This document shows positions 24,401-32,923 of a stretch of 64,000 bases of DNA, in pieces; the stretch's first letter is position 1, and the number at the start of each line of letters is the position of its first letter. Under the pieces are notes generated by a model. The model was not told where the DNA came from and made no database searches. It worked only from the letters and a program-made list of their open reading frames with translations. The position numbers and the translations under genes are program-made. The DNA is from a virus: positions 1 through 64,000 of IMG/VR virus record IMGVR_UViG_3300042507_004311; one strand, given 5' to 3'.

Positions 24401-25969
24401 ATGATTAAATTTGAAATCAAATTAACACAATATAAACAAGATATCTACATCCAACCTAAGCAACTTGATACAAAAGATATTAGTGACTATGTCACAGAAA
24501 TCCAATACACCTATTCAATCAAAGCACCCTATGAACAAGCTACTTTACGGGCAAAAATGCCCTTCCCTGAAATGTATGCACAATTGGGGAAAACAGTAAC
24601 CCCGCCTAATAGTGCTTTCTTAGATTTTATAACTATGTATGCGGATGGGTGGGCAACGATCTATGAACTAGATACCGAAGCAAATACAAGGCAACTTAGA
24701 TTTTTTGGCGTGGTTTCCTCTATAAATTCGGGGTTGGTTGCTGATCAAAATGGCTTAAAAAGTACCATTGATTTAACCATTAGTTTAAGTTCATGGATTT
24801 CTGTTTTACAAACACCTATTAAACTAATTTTATCAAGTTATTACACAGCCAAGGCGTTAACAATTAATAGCGGGGCATCTAGTGAACTTGCATACTATGA
24901 GAAACTAGAGGCCATCTTAAAAAACTTCCTTGATCCAAAAGATGCAATTAAACAATGGTATTCTTTATTTTCTAGTTTTATGCCAGATACACAGATTACA
25001 AATAAATCTTTGATGGATGTGATCTTTTTGACAAGAAACACCGATTTAAAGAAATATGGAGTATCTCAAAGAACCTTGACGGATATCGTTACTTTTAACT
25101 TTGATACCTTATTCCCCGCTTTAAACAATTCAATTCTTAGTGCTATGACTTCATCGTTTCAAGGTGAAATGGATTCAGTGATTGAATTATTTCCTAGCTA
25201 TGAAGAAGTAACAACGAATGAGGGCGTCTTCTCTGATCAAGTGGAAACAGCCCCCCCAAAAAAACAAATACAACCTGTTCTTATTTATCGTTATAGACCA
25301 TTACCAAGTAACTATCAACGCTCTGTATCCGCTATCAATGTTTCACTAAATGAGGGCGAAATTCAAAGTGAAACAAAAGTAAATGAACAAGGACAATATG
25401 AAGTAGTGTACACACGAGAAGGCGGATCATTGAATTTTACATCTATCAAACCAGATACAAGAAAACCAATAGAGATTAACACAGTGAACAACTTATCAAT
25501 CTCTTGGAGTGCGGGGAATAGATTAAATTTGATCAATGTATCCACGCGAGCAAGTGGAGTAAATAACATTTTAGGCGTTACTACTGATTTCTATATAGAT
25601 GAAGAATCAATTAAAAAGTATGGCGTGTTTTCATATGAAGCCACTTATCCATTTTTCGGATCAACTAAAGAGAATGAGAAGATTAGAGATTTTGCCAATG
25701 AACTAACTACCTATGTGCGTTTATTGCTTGGGAGTGGTGAAACTTATGGCAACGCTCAATGTGTGTCATACTATGAACCCAAGATAAAACAGGGGGAATT
25801 TGTTCGTATTGGGGTTTCGTATGGCGTGACTAATGTAGACTATCCTAATGAGTATTACATTGGTTATTGTACACAAGTAACCCACAATCATAAAGCGTTA
25901 CCAGATGGACGCATACAAAGAACATCAAGTTTCACATTAGACCGTCTACAAGTATATCAAGAGGCTTAG
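24401..25969 (+). CDS. baseplate hub protein
   Basis: A 522-residue protein after the tape measure. The N-terminus (DISDYVTEIQYTYSIKAPYE) and the later YYIGYCTQVTHNHKALPDGR near the C-terminus fit the beta-barrel hub proteins of the Mu gp44 / T4 gp27 type. These form the trimeric core that carries the spike. The middle segment (about residues 160-300) is less typical. Confidence 0.65.
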   Translation: MIKFEIKLTQYKQDIYIQPKQLDTKDISDYVTEIQYTYSIKAPYEQATLRAKMPFPEMYAQLGKTVTPPNSAFLDFITMYADGWATIYELDTEANTRQLRFFGVVSSINSGLVADQNGLKSTIDLTISLSSWISVLQTPIKLILSSYYTAKALTINSGASSELAYYEKLEAILKNFLDPKDAIKQWYSLFSSFMPDTQITNKSLMDVIFLTRNTDLKKYGVSQRTLTDIVTFNFDTLFPALNNSILSAMTSSFQGEMDSVIELFPSYEEVTTNEGVFSDQVETAPPKKQIQPVLIYRYRPLPSNYQRSVSAINVSLNEGEIQSETKVNEQGQYEVVYTREGGSLNFTSIKPDTRKPIEINTVNNLSISWSAGNRLNLINVSTRASGVNNILGVTTDFYIDEESIKKYGVFSYEATYPFFGSTKENEKIRDFANELTTYVRLLLGSGETYGNAQCVSYYEPKIKQGEFVRIGVSYGVTNVDYPNEYYIGYCTQVTHNHKALPDGRIQRTSSFTLDRLQVYQEA

Positions 25970-25971
25970 AA

Positions 25972-26685
25972 ATGCTTAATATAAGAAAACCCGGTACATG
26001 TACAGCAAGAGTACAAGGCCAACCTTTAAAGATCAATAATCAACCTGTTATAGGTACAACAGTTTTTAATGGTTCTGCATCAAAATACACGCCTATCATG
26101 GGGCTTGGTGGTGGATCATCGTTTATCTATGCACCCCCAGCCGATCAATCTGATGCGTTCATAGAATACAATGATAAAATCTCAAGAGGCTTCTATGTAT
26201 CCTCTACAATTCCCAACGTGGAGGATTTAGAGGAAAAAACAAATGTAGCAAGTACCGATCAAACCTATGTAGCCTCTTTACAAGATGTTCTTATGAAACA
26301 GGGGGCTAATGTGATTTCTGTATCAAAAGATAACGGGGTTTGCTTAGATACCTCAAACAGTGATCAAACCATACGAATACAACTATCAAACGAGGGGAAA
26401 TTAAGAATATCATCCAATGGGGTCAGTGATGACTTTGTACTAATTGCCAGTGATACAATGAACTATTTAACACAAGAAACCCAAAAGCATGTTTTATTGA
26501 TTAGTACGTTGTCTGCAATTATTCAAAGTATGCTTGCCACCCTTACCAATTTAGGCCCCGCACCTGTTACAGGTGGTATCTTGGCGGGATTGATTACACC
26601 TATTCAAACTATTTTGAATAGTACAAATTTATCAAATCCACCTACAAGTATGGTATCATCTAAAATAAAGATACCAAGAGGATAA
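25972..26685 (+). CDS. baseplate spike / puncturing protein
   Basis: A 237-residue protein, two bases after the hub gene. It has a small beta domain with repeated short strands (GVCLDTSNSDQTIRIQLSNE), typical of spike tips of the Mu gp45 / P2 gpV class. A hydrophobic C-terminal helix region follows. The call rests on order (hub, spike, wedge) and beta content. Confidence 0.55.
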   Translation: MLNIRKPGTCTARVQGQPLKINNQPVIGTTVFNGSASKYTPIMGLGGGSSFIYAPPADQSDAFIEYNDKISRGFYVSSTIPNVEDLEEKTNVASTDQTYVASLQDVLMKQGANVISVSKDNGVCLDTSNSDQTIRIQLSNEGKLRISSNGVSDDFVLIASDTMNYLTQETQKHVLLISTLSAIIQSMLATLTNLGPAPVTGGILAGLITPIQTILNSTNLSNPPTSMVSSKIKIPRG

Positions 26686-26694
26686 GGGGGTTTT

Positions 26695-28272
26695 ATGCCT
26701 AGTTCAATGCCTATGGGCGTTTCTGTACCTAAGACGGGGCGTCTAGGTACATTGTTCAAAGTACCTATTGATTACATACTTGAAACCAATCAAGGGGATA
26801 TGATCACCCTACCGAATAAACCCACAATGTACATGCAATCAAGGCCAAGTGCTTCGCTTCTTACCTATACACTAAATTCTTATGTTAAAGAGAATATGCG
26901 GTATAGAAACACACATATCGAGTTGCGGGGGGCAAGTGGTTATATGGAACGAGCGGGGTATAATCGCAAAGGTGATGTGATCTTTCAAAATGGTTTGATT
27001 ATCCTAGAAGAGTTTGATCATTGGCTTAATGAGTGGCAAAAGAACGCAAATAATAGAGATTACCTAGTATTTAGAAGTTTAAATGAGGGCTTTGCATACA
27101 AAGTAAGCGTTGAGAAATTTGAATGGTCAAGAGATGCTGATCAATCTAAATTTTCATATCAATGGAGCTTATCACTACATGCGTACGATGACGCACCAGA
27201 AAGCAAATTAACACCGATCTTTTCACCCATTACCGAAACAGTCAAGGCAATTACTGACCAATTAGATATAGCAAGCGCAAGCATTGCCATCTTAGACAAT
27301 GCTATTCAAAACACAAATAAAGAGGTTTCCCAAATTATACGGGGGCCAATTCAAGCCGTGAATCGTGTTGCTCTTGCAATTAGACAGGTTGCCAATAGTG
27401 TTGATGGTATTCTTTTACAATTGCCTAGTTCTGTTTTATCCGATATTTTCAAAGTGGTTGGGAATGCAATTGAAGCCGTCCGCACTGTAAAAGGTACAGT
27501 TCAAGGCGTCTTAGGTATAGATCAAACATTTGACCCCTATAAAGATCAAGTTGATGAATTACTGAGTGAAACGCAAGCTATGCAAAATTCAGTGATTGAA
27601 TTGGCGGGCGTAACAGGGGCGTTAATTGTACCAAGTGCAAATACACAAGCACAAATTGAATTAGTCCGTACAAATAATCAAGTTTCACTATTATACACAA
27701 TTAGACCCGGCGAAAGCATTAGAACCATTGCACAAAGACAATTGAACAATGAAGGGGCGCTAGGTATCATTTTAACGCTTAATAACCTAAGAGATCAATA
27801 CACTTATGCAAATGGTCGCCCTGTTCTTCCCGGTGATGAAATATTACTTCCTATCTTAGAGATTGGTAACGGTGGCAATTTTAAATTTAGACAAGATGAC
27901 TATTTTTACACTGATTTCTTATTGGGGGATGATGGTGATCTAAAAATCAAGGGCAATGATTTAATCTTAATAACTCAAGAAAATAATTTAGTTCAAGCAA
28001 TCAAGAATCGAGTTCTCACAGAGAAAGGGAGTGCAAGAACCATGCTTGATTATGGCTTGCCCGTCTTGATTGGCGGTTCGGTGAATAATCGAACAAGCGC
28101 ATTTTTAACTATGCACATCAAAGAACAGTTACTTAAAGACCCTAGAATCTCAAGCGTTGCACAAGTTCAAATACTAGTACAAGGCGATCAAATAGCTATT
28201 GAATGTAAAGTAACCAGTGTTCAAGGCGTTTCCCTTCCCCTAATCGTACCTATTAAAAGAGAGATAAACTAA
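26695..28272 (+). CDS. baseplate protein: LysM domain fused to gp25-like wedge
   Basis: A 525-residue fusion. The N-terminal 250 residues form a tail protein domain. Residues about 342-390 are a LysM-like module (LYTIRPGESIRTIAQ, ending LPGDEILLPI), used to bind peptidoglycan or baseplate parts. Residues about 405-525 match the T4 gp25 / Mu gp46 wedge (FYTDFLLGDDGDLKIKGNDL, then ENNLVQAIKNRVLTEKGS, then LPVLIGGSV). In many phages these are two or three separate genes. It is followed by the J-like wedge gene, as expected. Confidence 0.75.
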   Translation: MPSSMPMGVSVPKTGRLGTLFKVPIDYILETNQGDMITLPNKPTMYMQSRPSASLLTYTLNSYVKENMRYRNTHIELRGASGYMERAGYNRKGDVIFQNGLIILEEFDHWLNEWQKNANNRDYLVFRSLNEGFAYKVSVEKFEWSRDADQSKFSYQWSLSLHAYDDAPESKLTPIFSPITETVKAITDQLDIASASIAILDNAIQNTNKEVSQIIRGPIQAVNRVALAIRQVANSVDGILLQLPSSVLSDIFKVVGNAIEAVRTVKGTVQGVLGIDQTFDPYKDQVDELLSETQAMQNSVIELAGVTGALIVPSANTQAQIELVRTNNQVSLLYTIRPGESIRTIAQRQLNNEGALGIILTLNNLRDQYTYANGRPVLPGDEILLPILEIGNGGNFKFRQDDYFYTDFLLGDDGDLKIKGNDLILITQENNLVQAIKNRVLTEKGSARTMLDYGLPVLIGGSVNNRTSAFLTMHIKEQLLKDPRISSVAQVQILVQGDQIAIECKVTSVQGVSLPLIVPIKREIN

Positions 28273-28273
28273 A

Positions 28274-29659
28274 ATGGCTTATGTACAAAGAACAAAAGAT
28301 GAAATCTTAACAAGTTTACTTGCTAGAATGGTTGCTAGAAGCACAGTATCGGACATTGTAGAAGGAAGCGTTTTATATACGCTTATGAGTGCCATAGCTG
28401 AACAGATTGCTGATTCAGAATATAAACTAGCAAAACTTAGGCAACAATTTACACTTACAAACACCAATGGGACAGATTTAGATGATCGTGCCTTGGAGAT
28501 TGGTTTAACCCGTCTACCTGCAACCAATGCAACGGGCGTTATTACCTTAACAAGATCAAGTATTGGGGCAAGTTTAACACTAGATGCGGGCTTAATCGTG
28601 GCAAACCCCAGTAATCAATCACTAGTTTATTACACAAGAGAACAAGCGGTATTTGCATCCAACAGCTTAACTACAAATGTGTCTATTATTGCGGGCATCT
28701 CAGGAGCGGTAGGCAATGCACTAAATAACTCAATCACAAGTTTACAGAATTTTCCTAGTCAAGTTATCGCTTGCACAAATACCAACGCTTTGACTAATGG
28801 GAATGATGAGGAAACAGATGATCAATTAAGAAATAGATGCAAGCAAGCAATCCAATCCCTAGCAAAAAGCCAACCCCAAGCCATAGAAACATTTGCTAAG
28901 TCCTACATAGCAACAGATGGCACAAGGGCAATTAATGCAAGTATCTATGAAAATGAGAATGTCCCCGCTTATTGTGAGCTTTTGATTGATGACGGTAGTG
29001 GCTTATATAACAATGTAACCACCGAAACAATTACTAGTACGTCTTTTTCTGTATATGGGGATCAAAGCCCCTTAATCATGCCTTTGTCTAATCCTATCAC
29101 AGATACATCTAATATTGTCCTCACAAGATCAAGAGGTAGCTTAGTGATTAATCCTAGTAAATATAGAATTGTGCATGAACGGGGGCTTGTGATCTTTATG
29201 GATCGTAGTGATTTGGTAGATGGTGACATAGTAACCACAAACGCATATACAATCTACACAGGGTTAATTAGTGAACTACAAAACTTGATTGAAGGTTCAC
29301 CCGCTGATCCTATCAATAATCCCGGCCAAAGAGCGGTGGGCGTTCGTGTTCGTGTTCTACCTGCACCAATCACACTAGTATCTTTTGATCTACAGATCAC
29401 GGCATACAATGGAGTGGATTTAGTAGCCTTACAAGCACGACTTCAAGGCATTGCAACGGGCTTTGTAAATGCACTAGAAGCGGGGCAACCTTTACTTATT
29501 GCACAACTCATTGATTCTTTGATGAATGATACAGATTTACAAAATGTTAAAGTATACTCAAGCGCTAGTTTAAATCTTAGTCCCGATATTTACCCAATCA
29601 CACCAAGACACATTTTAAAGGCTGATACAATTAACTTGTTTGTCAGTACAAGGAGATAA
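28274..29659 (+). CDS. baseplate wedge protein J-like
   Basis: A 461-residue protein of the P2 gpJ / Mu gp47 / T4 gp6 family. The start (TKDEILTSLLARM, then GSVLYTLMSAIAEQIADSEY) and the GTDLDDRALEIGLTRLPATN motif are diagnostic. Later DEETDDQLRNRCKQAIQSLA marks the conserved core. It forms the wedge ring that holds the sheath in the extended state. Confidence 0.88.
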   Translation: MAYVQRTKDEILTSLLARMVARSTVSDIVEGSVLYTLMSAIAEQIADSEYKLAKLRQQFTLTNTNGTDLDDRALEIGLTRLPATNATGVITLTRSSIGASLTLDAGLIVANPSNQSLVYYTREQAVFASNSLTTNVSIIAGISGAVGNALNNSITSLQNFPSQVIACTNTNALTNGNDEETDDQLRNRCKQAIQSLAKSQPQAIETFAKSYIATDGTRAINASIYENENVPAYCELLIDDGSGLYNNVTTETITSTSFSVYGDQSPLIMPLSNPITDTSNIVLTRSRGSLVINPSKYRIVHERGLVIFMDRSDLVDGDIVTTNAYTIYTGLISELQNLIEGSPADPINNPGQRAVGVRVRVLPAPITLVSFDLQITAYNGVDLVALQARLQGIATGFVNALEAGQPLLIAQLIDSLMNDTDLQNVKVYSSASLNLSPDIYPITPRHILKADTINLFVSTRR

Positions 29660-29661
29660 AA

Positions 29662-30936
29662 ATGGATAAAATTAAAGTATACCCACAAGAACGCTTAGAT
29701 ATTGTTGATGTTGATGCTTTACAAACACTAGTTTATAACTATGTTCAAGAGGCTATGGGGTCGCTTATTGGCCCCGCAAGAGGTTGCTTATCTCAACCCG
29801 GCGTTATTTTTACTAATGGAACACCTGATAAGATTTCTTTTACTGATTTTGCTTTTATCGCTAGTAAACCAATTGGCACCGCTCTTTTAGGTATCAAACA
29901 AAACAATTTTTCAACCCAAGTTGTCACATTTGACAGCACAAAACAAGATCATGGGAATTATCCCATTTCTTTAACAGGCGTTGATAATACCATGTTTCTT
30001 TGGGCGCGTCCCTTAATGGTTGATACTGATCTTGCTAATCGTAGAAAATGGGATGTTTCACAAGGTTCAGAAGTCACTTTTTCAGATGAAACCAGAACCC
30101 GCATGCGTGTTGAATTTGCTTTTAGTGCAACTGATCCAACGATTACAGGGGATGATTTCCAATACTCACCAATCGCAAAAGTAACTGCGATTACAGGGAC
30201 TAGTATTAATTTAACTTTTATTTCCGCTTTTGATTCGGCTGATGCGCAAGCGGTAACAGGTGAGAGCGGTACTTTTTACGATAGTTCAAATACAAATGCA
30301 ACGGCGTTTAGTGGCATGCTTCCTACTTATGTATCAAATTCATATGATATCAATGTAGGTTTGTTAAGTGTTTTTCATGCTCTTGGTCGAATGGTGAGAC
30401 AAATGCACGCAAAAGGGGAAAATGATCCAAGTGGTACAAGCACCCCCGCCCAATGGTATAACACACAGCCTAAAATCTCTTTGAATGGTGCATACAAGGC
30501 AATTGATAAATTAGAAACAGATGTAAATTTCTTATTTCAACAAACATTCTTTAGGAATGTCGTACCTTTTGCATATTGGATTGTGGAAGGAAGCCCTAAT
30601 GAAGCGTATAAATGGCGGGTTGTTCGTGGTACTACAACAATCATGAACGCCGTATTTAATATGTCATTTGAGTTAAGTATGACTGACGAAATGAAAATAG
30701 GTAACGGCTTCTTAGTAAATGGTTTTAGTATCCAACAAGCACGTGTATCTAATGTTTTAAATCGTGTTGTTGGTCAAATGGCATGGTTTAGCACCGCAAC
30801 AAGTCATACTGATTGGCTTGGTGCGGATAGTAATCTACCTTCGTTTACATTCGATCTAAGCACTATTACAACATCGCACAATTTAAATGAGAAAATTACA
30901 CTATTGATCACTTTACATGGTCGCCCATTAATTTAA
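29662..30936 (+). CDS. tail / baseplate peripheral protein
   Basis: A 424-residue protein directly downstream of the J-like gene. It starts MDKIKVYPQERLDIVDVDA and includes beta-rich middle segments. T-ending codons are abundant, as in other well expressed structural genes here. No family is recognised with certainty. The location suggests a baseplate-to-fibre connecting protein. Confidence 0.6.
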   Translation: MDKIKVYPQERLDIVDVDALQTLVYNYVQEAMGSLIGPARGCLSQPGVIFTNGTPDKISFTDFAFIASKPIGTALLGIKQNNFSTQVVTFDSTKQDHGNYPISLTGVDNTMFLWARPLMVDTDLANRRKWDVSQGSEVTFSDETRTRMRVEFAFSATDPTITGDDFQYSPIAKVTAITGTSINLTFISAFDSADAQAVTGESGTFYDSSNTNATAFSGMLPTYVSNSYDINVGLLSVFHALGRMVRQMHAKGENDPSGTSTPAQWYNTQPKISLNGAYKAIDKLETDVNFLFQQTFFRNVVPFAYWIVEGSPNEAYKWRVVRGTTTIMNAVFNMSFELSMTDEMKIGNGFLVNGFSIQQARVSNVLNRVVGQMAWFSTATSHTDWLGADSNLPSFTFDLSTITTSHNLNEKITLLITLHGRPLI

Positions 30937-30947
30937 AGGATTAGTAA

Positions 30948-31694
30948 ATGGCAAACTTAGAGATAAGTCCATTATCCTCTTTGATTGGGGATGATGGTGG
31001 TTATTTGATCTATGTAATCGGTGATTATTTCACAAATAACACAATTACAAATGATCAAGAGATTAAGATTAGGTTAAAGAATACAAGTACGCTTGCTTTT
31101 ACTCAGTATCTTTATTCATGCCTACCCGGTCAGGGCGTCAAATGCCAAGTACAAAGGGGGCAATATGTTCTATGTTCATCGCCTATCTTAGAACCCGGAA
31201 TATATGATCTAGTTTTAAGCTATGGCGTGCAAGATTATACAGTATCGGCAGGCGTGCAAGTAAAGCGCAGACTAAGAAACCTTGAAACCTATGAACTACG
31301 GGCATCCCTTCCCCCTTTGTATAAGGCGGGGGAACGCCTATTAAATCAAGATACGTTGTTTTCATATGCTAGTACTTCACTTGATACAGATGATCTTGGC
31401 GTACTAGAAGCATTGACTTCGTGCATAGGTCAAGAGTTGAACACACTAAAAGGAATAGGGAAAACAAGGGTCACAGATACAACACTACTTTCTGAGATTA
31501 TTGGGTCAAGTGATGATGTTTTACTTAAGCTAGAAAGTAATCTAGGGTTAGATGTGGATCAAGTGATCTTTGTACAGGGCATTAAATGCTTGGTTACTAG
31601 TATTGCAGGCAATGCCGTCTATGTGCAAACAGAACAACCATACAGCACAATTCAAAAAGGGGCGGAGGTGAGCTATGCTACTATCACAAATTGA
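30948..31694 (+). CDS. hypothetical tail protein
   Basis: A 248-residue protein with a beta-rich first half (ending VQDYTVSAGVQVKRRLRN) that could be an Ig-like domain, and a helical second half. It overlaps the next start by 20 bases. It is probably part of the baseplate or fibre-attachment set; function is unknown. Confidence 0.6.
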   Translation: MANLEISPLSSLIGDDGGYLIYVIGDYFTNNTITNDQEIKIRLKNTSTLAFTQYLYSCLPGQGVKCQVQRGQYVLCSSPILEPGIYDLVLSYGVQDYTVSAGVQVKRRLRNLETYELRASLPPLYKAGERLLNQDTLFSYASTSLDTDDLGVLEALTSCIGQELNTLKGIGKTRVTDTTLLSEIIGSSDDVLLKLESNLGLDVDQVIFVQGIKCLVTSIAGNAVYVQTEQPYSTIQKGAEVSYATITN

Positions 31695-32586
31695 CAAAGC
31701 AAGACATTCAACCATTTTCACAAGTGCAACTAGTACCGACTTAGATAGACTTAGTTTTTTCTATGATCTTGCTCGCCCCGCTTCTTTTCCCCGTGCTTAT
31801 TGGGCAAAAGTCATGCAGGCGATTATTTACCAACCAAAAGGCACTTATCCCCAACTTTTTAACGCGTTATATTGGTTATTTAAGCCATGGATTGATCAAG
31901 AAACTTATGAGGATGTTTTAATCAATGTAAATGGGCGTTTTGCCTTGCCTACAGGTGACATCTCAGACGGTAGGGTTCATAAGCTAATTCGTGTTACTCT
32001 TAGCGATGGATCAAGTAAGATTTATATGGTTCGTTCTATACATGAAGCAGGGACGCCCCCTATCGTGGTTAGAACTTACCAACTTGTTACTAGTCCAACA
32101 ATGAATAATCCTATGTTTCAAGCATACACAACAGGGCAAAGCACCACAGTAAAACAAATGGAATTTCTACCCTTTTTAATCTTTGAAACAACAAGCGGGG
32201 GACTTGGTAACCAAAACCAAGCAAACGATTTAAAGAATGGCAAATTTACAATCTACCTTGATTCTACACTAGCAAAAGCACCGCCCACATATTTAAAAGA
32301 GGATGGGGAAGAACGGGATGAAGGTGAACCATTTGGCGGGCAACTTTTAAACCTGTTTGATCTTGATCCAGATACAGAGGACTATGGCAATCAAATCACT
32401 GGGCCTTTTCCGCTTTATTTAGGCGGTACAAATTTAGATGGTGTGTTTGGTACTATTCTAAAAAAGTGCATTGTTGCAGGAATCAAATATGAAGTACTAA
32501 GTCAAGATTGGGATACCTCGCTTGAGTATCAATCACTAAGTATCTATGCACAACAAGGACTTTTCCCATTTCCACCTAAGATTTAG
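31675..32586 (+). CDS. hypothetical tail protein
   Basis: A 303-residue protein, last of the forward structural operon. It starts MLLSQIDKARHSTIF with GGAGGTGAG just upstream, inside the previous gene. The segment SFPRAYWAKVMQAIIYQPKG is conserved-looking but unassigned. Likely a baseplate or tail fibre attachment component. Confidence 0.6.
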   Translation: MLLSQIDKARHSTIFTSATSTDLDRLSFFYDLARPASFPRAYWAKVMQAIIYQPKGTYPQLFNALYWLFKPWIDQETYEDVLINVNGRFALPTGDISDGRVHKLIRVTLSDGSSKIYMVRSIHEAGTPPIVVRTYQLVTSPTMNNPMFQAYTTGQSTTVKQMEFLPFLIFETTSGGLGNQNQANDLKNGKFTIYLDSTLAKAPPTYLKEDGEERDEGEPFGGQLLNLFDLDPDTEDYGNQITGPFPLYLGGTNLDGVFGTILKKCIVAGIKYEVLSQDWDTSLEYQSLSIYAQQGLFPFPPKI

Positions 32587-32860
32587 TTAAGATTAGGGGG
32601 GATTAGGGGAGATGTTTTTATAAATCCCCCCTAAAAATTTATCAATAAATACAATGACTTACGGAGATGGTGAAGATAGTGAAGATGTTTTAAGCATTTC
32701 ATTTATCTTGGTAATATATACATACATAGGATTCATATGTGTATTGTGTATATATAGGAGCAAGGGAAAAATGAATAATATCGTCATCATCCCCATAAGT
32801 ATATGAAATTAAAAAGAAAGATGTGATTAAGATCTTTTTTCAAATCCCCCCTGATCTTTT
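32587..32860. other. non-coding element A (phased repeats and inverted repeat)
   Basis: The 337-base gap before the primase gene has no supported gene. It contains GGGGGGATT / AATCCCCCC (32596-32604 with 32623-32631), and AAATCCCCCCT recurs at 32622 and 32842. A core ATCAATAAATACAATGACTT (32641-32660) is followed by GGTGAAGATAGTGAAGATG. This core and a downstream ATATGTGTATTGTGTATATA stretch match the element at 58.8 kb. The first inverted repeat could also end the tail operon transcript. An origin-type role is proposed. Confidence 0.6.
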
Positions 32861-32864
32861 TAAA

Positions 32865-32909
32865 TTGACAGATTAGCTTTTTTCCTATATTTTAGATCAA
32901 CCTTAATCC
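32865..32909 (+). promoter_or_regulatory. promoter of the replication operon with ACCTTAATCC box
   Basis: TTGACA (32865-32870), a 17-base spacer and TATTTT (32888-32893); a TATATT two bases earlier is an alternative. ACCTTAATCC (32900-32909) lies at the expected start of the RNA and differs from the box of other promoters by one base. ATAGGAGAAACT then leads to the primase-helicase start. Confidence 0.7.
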
Positions 32910-32923
32910 ATATAGGAGAAACT

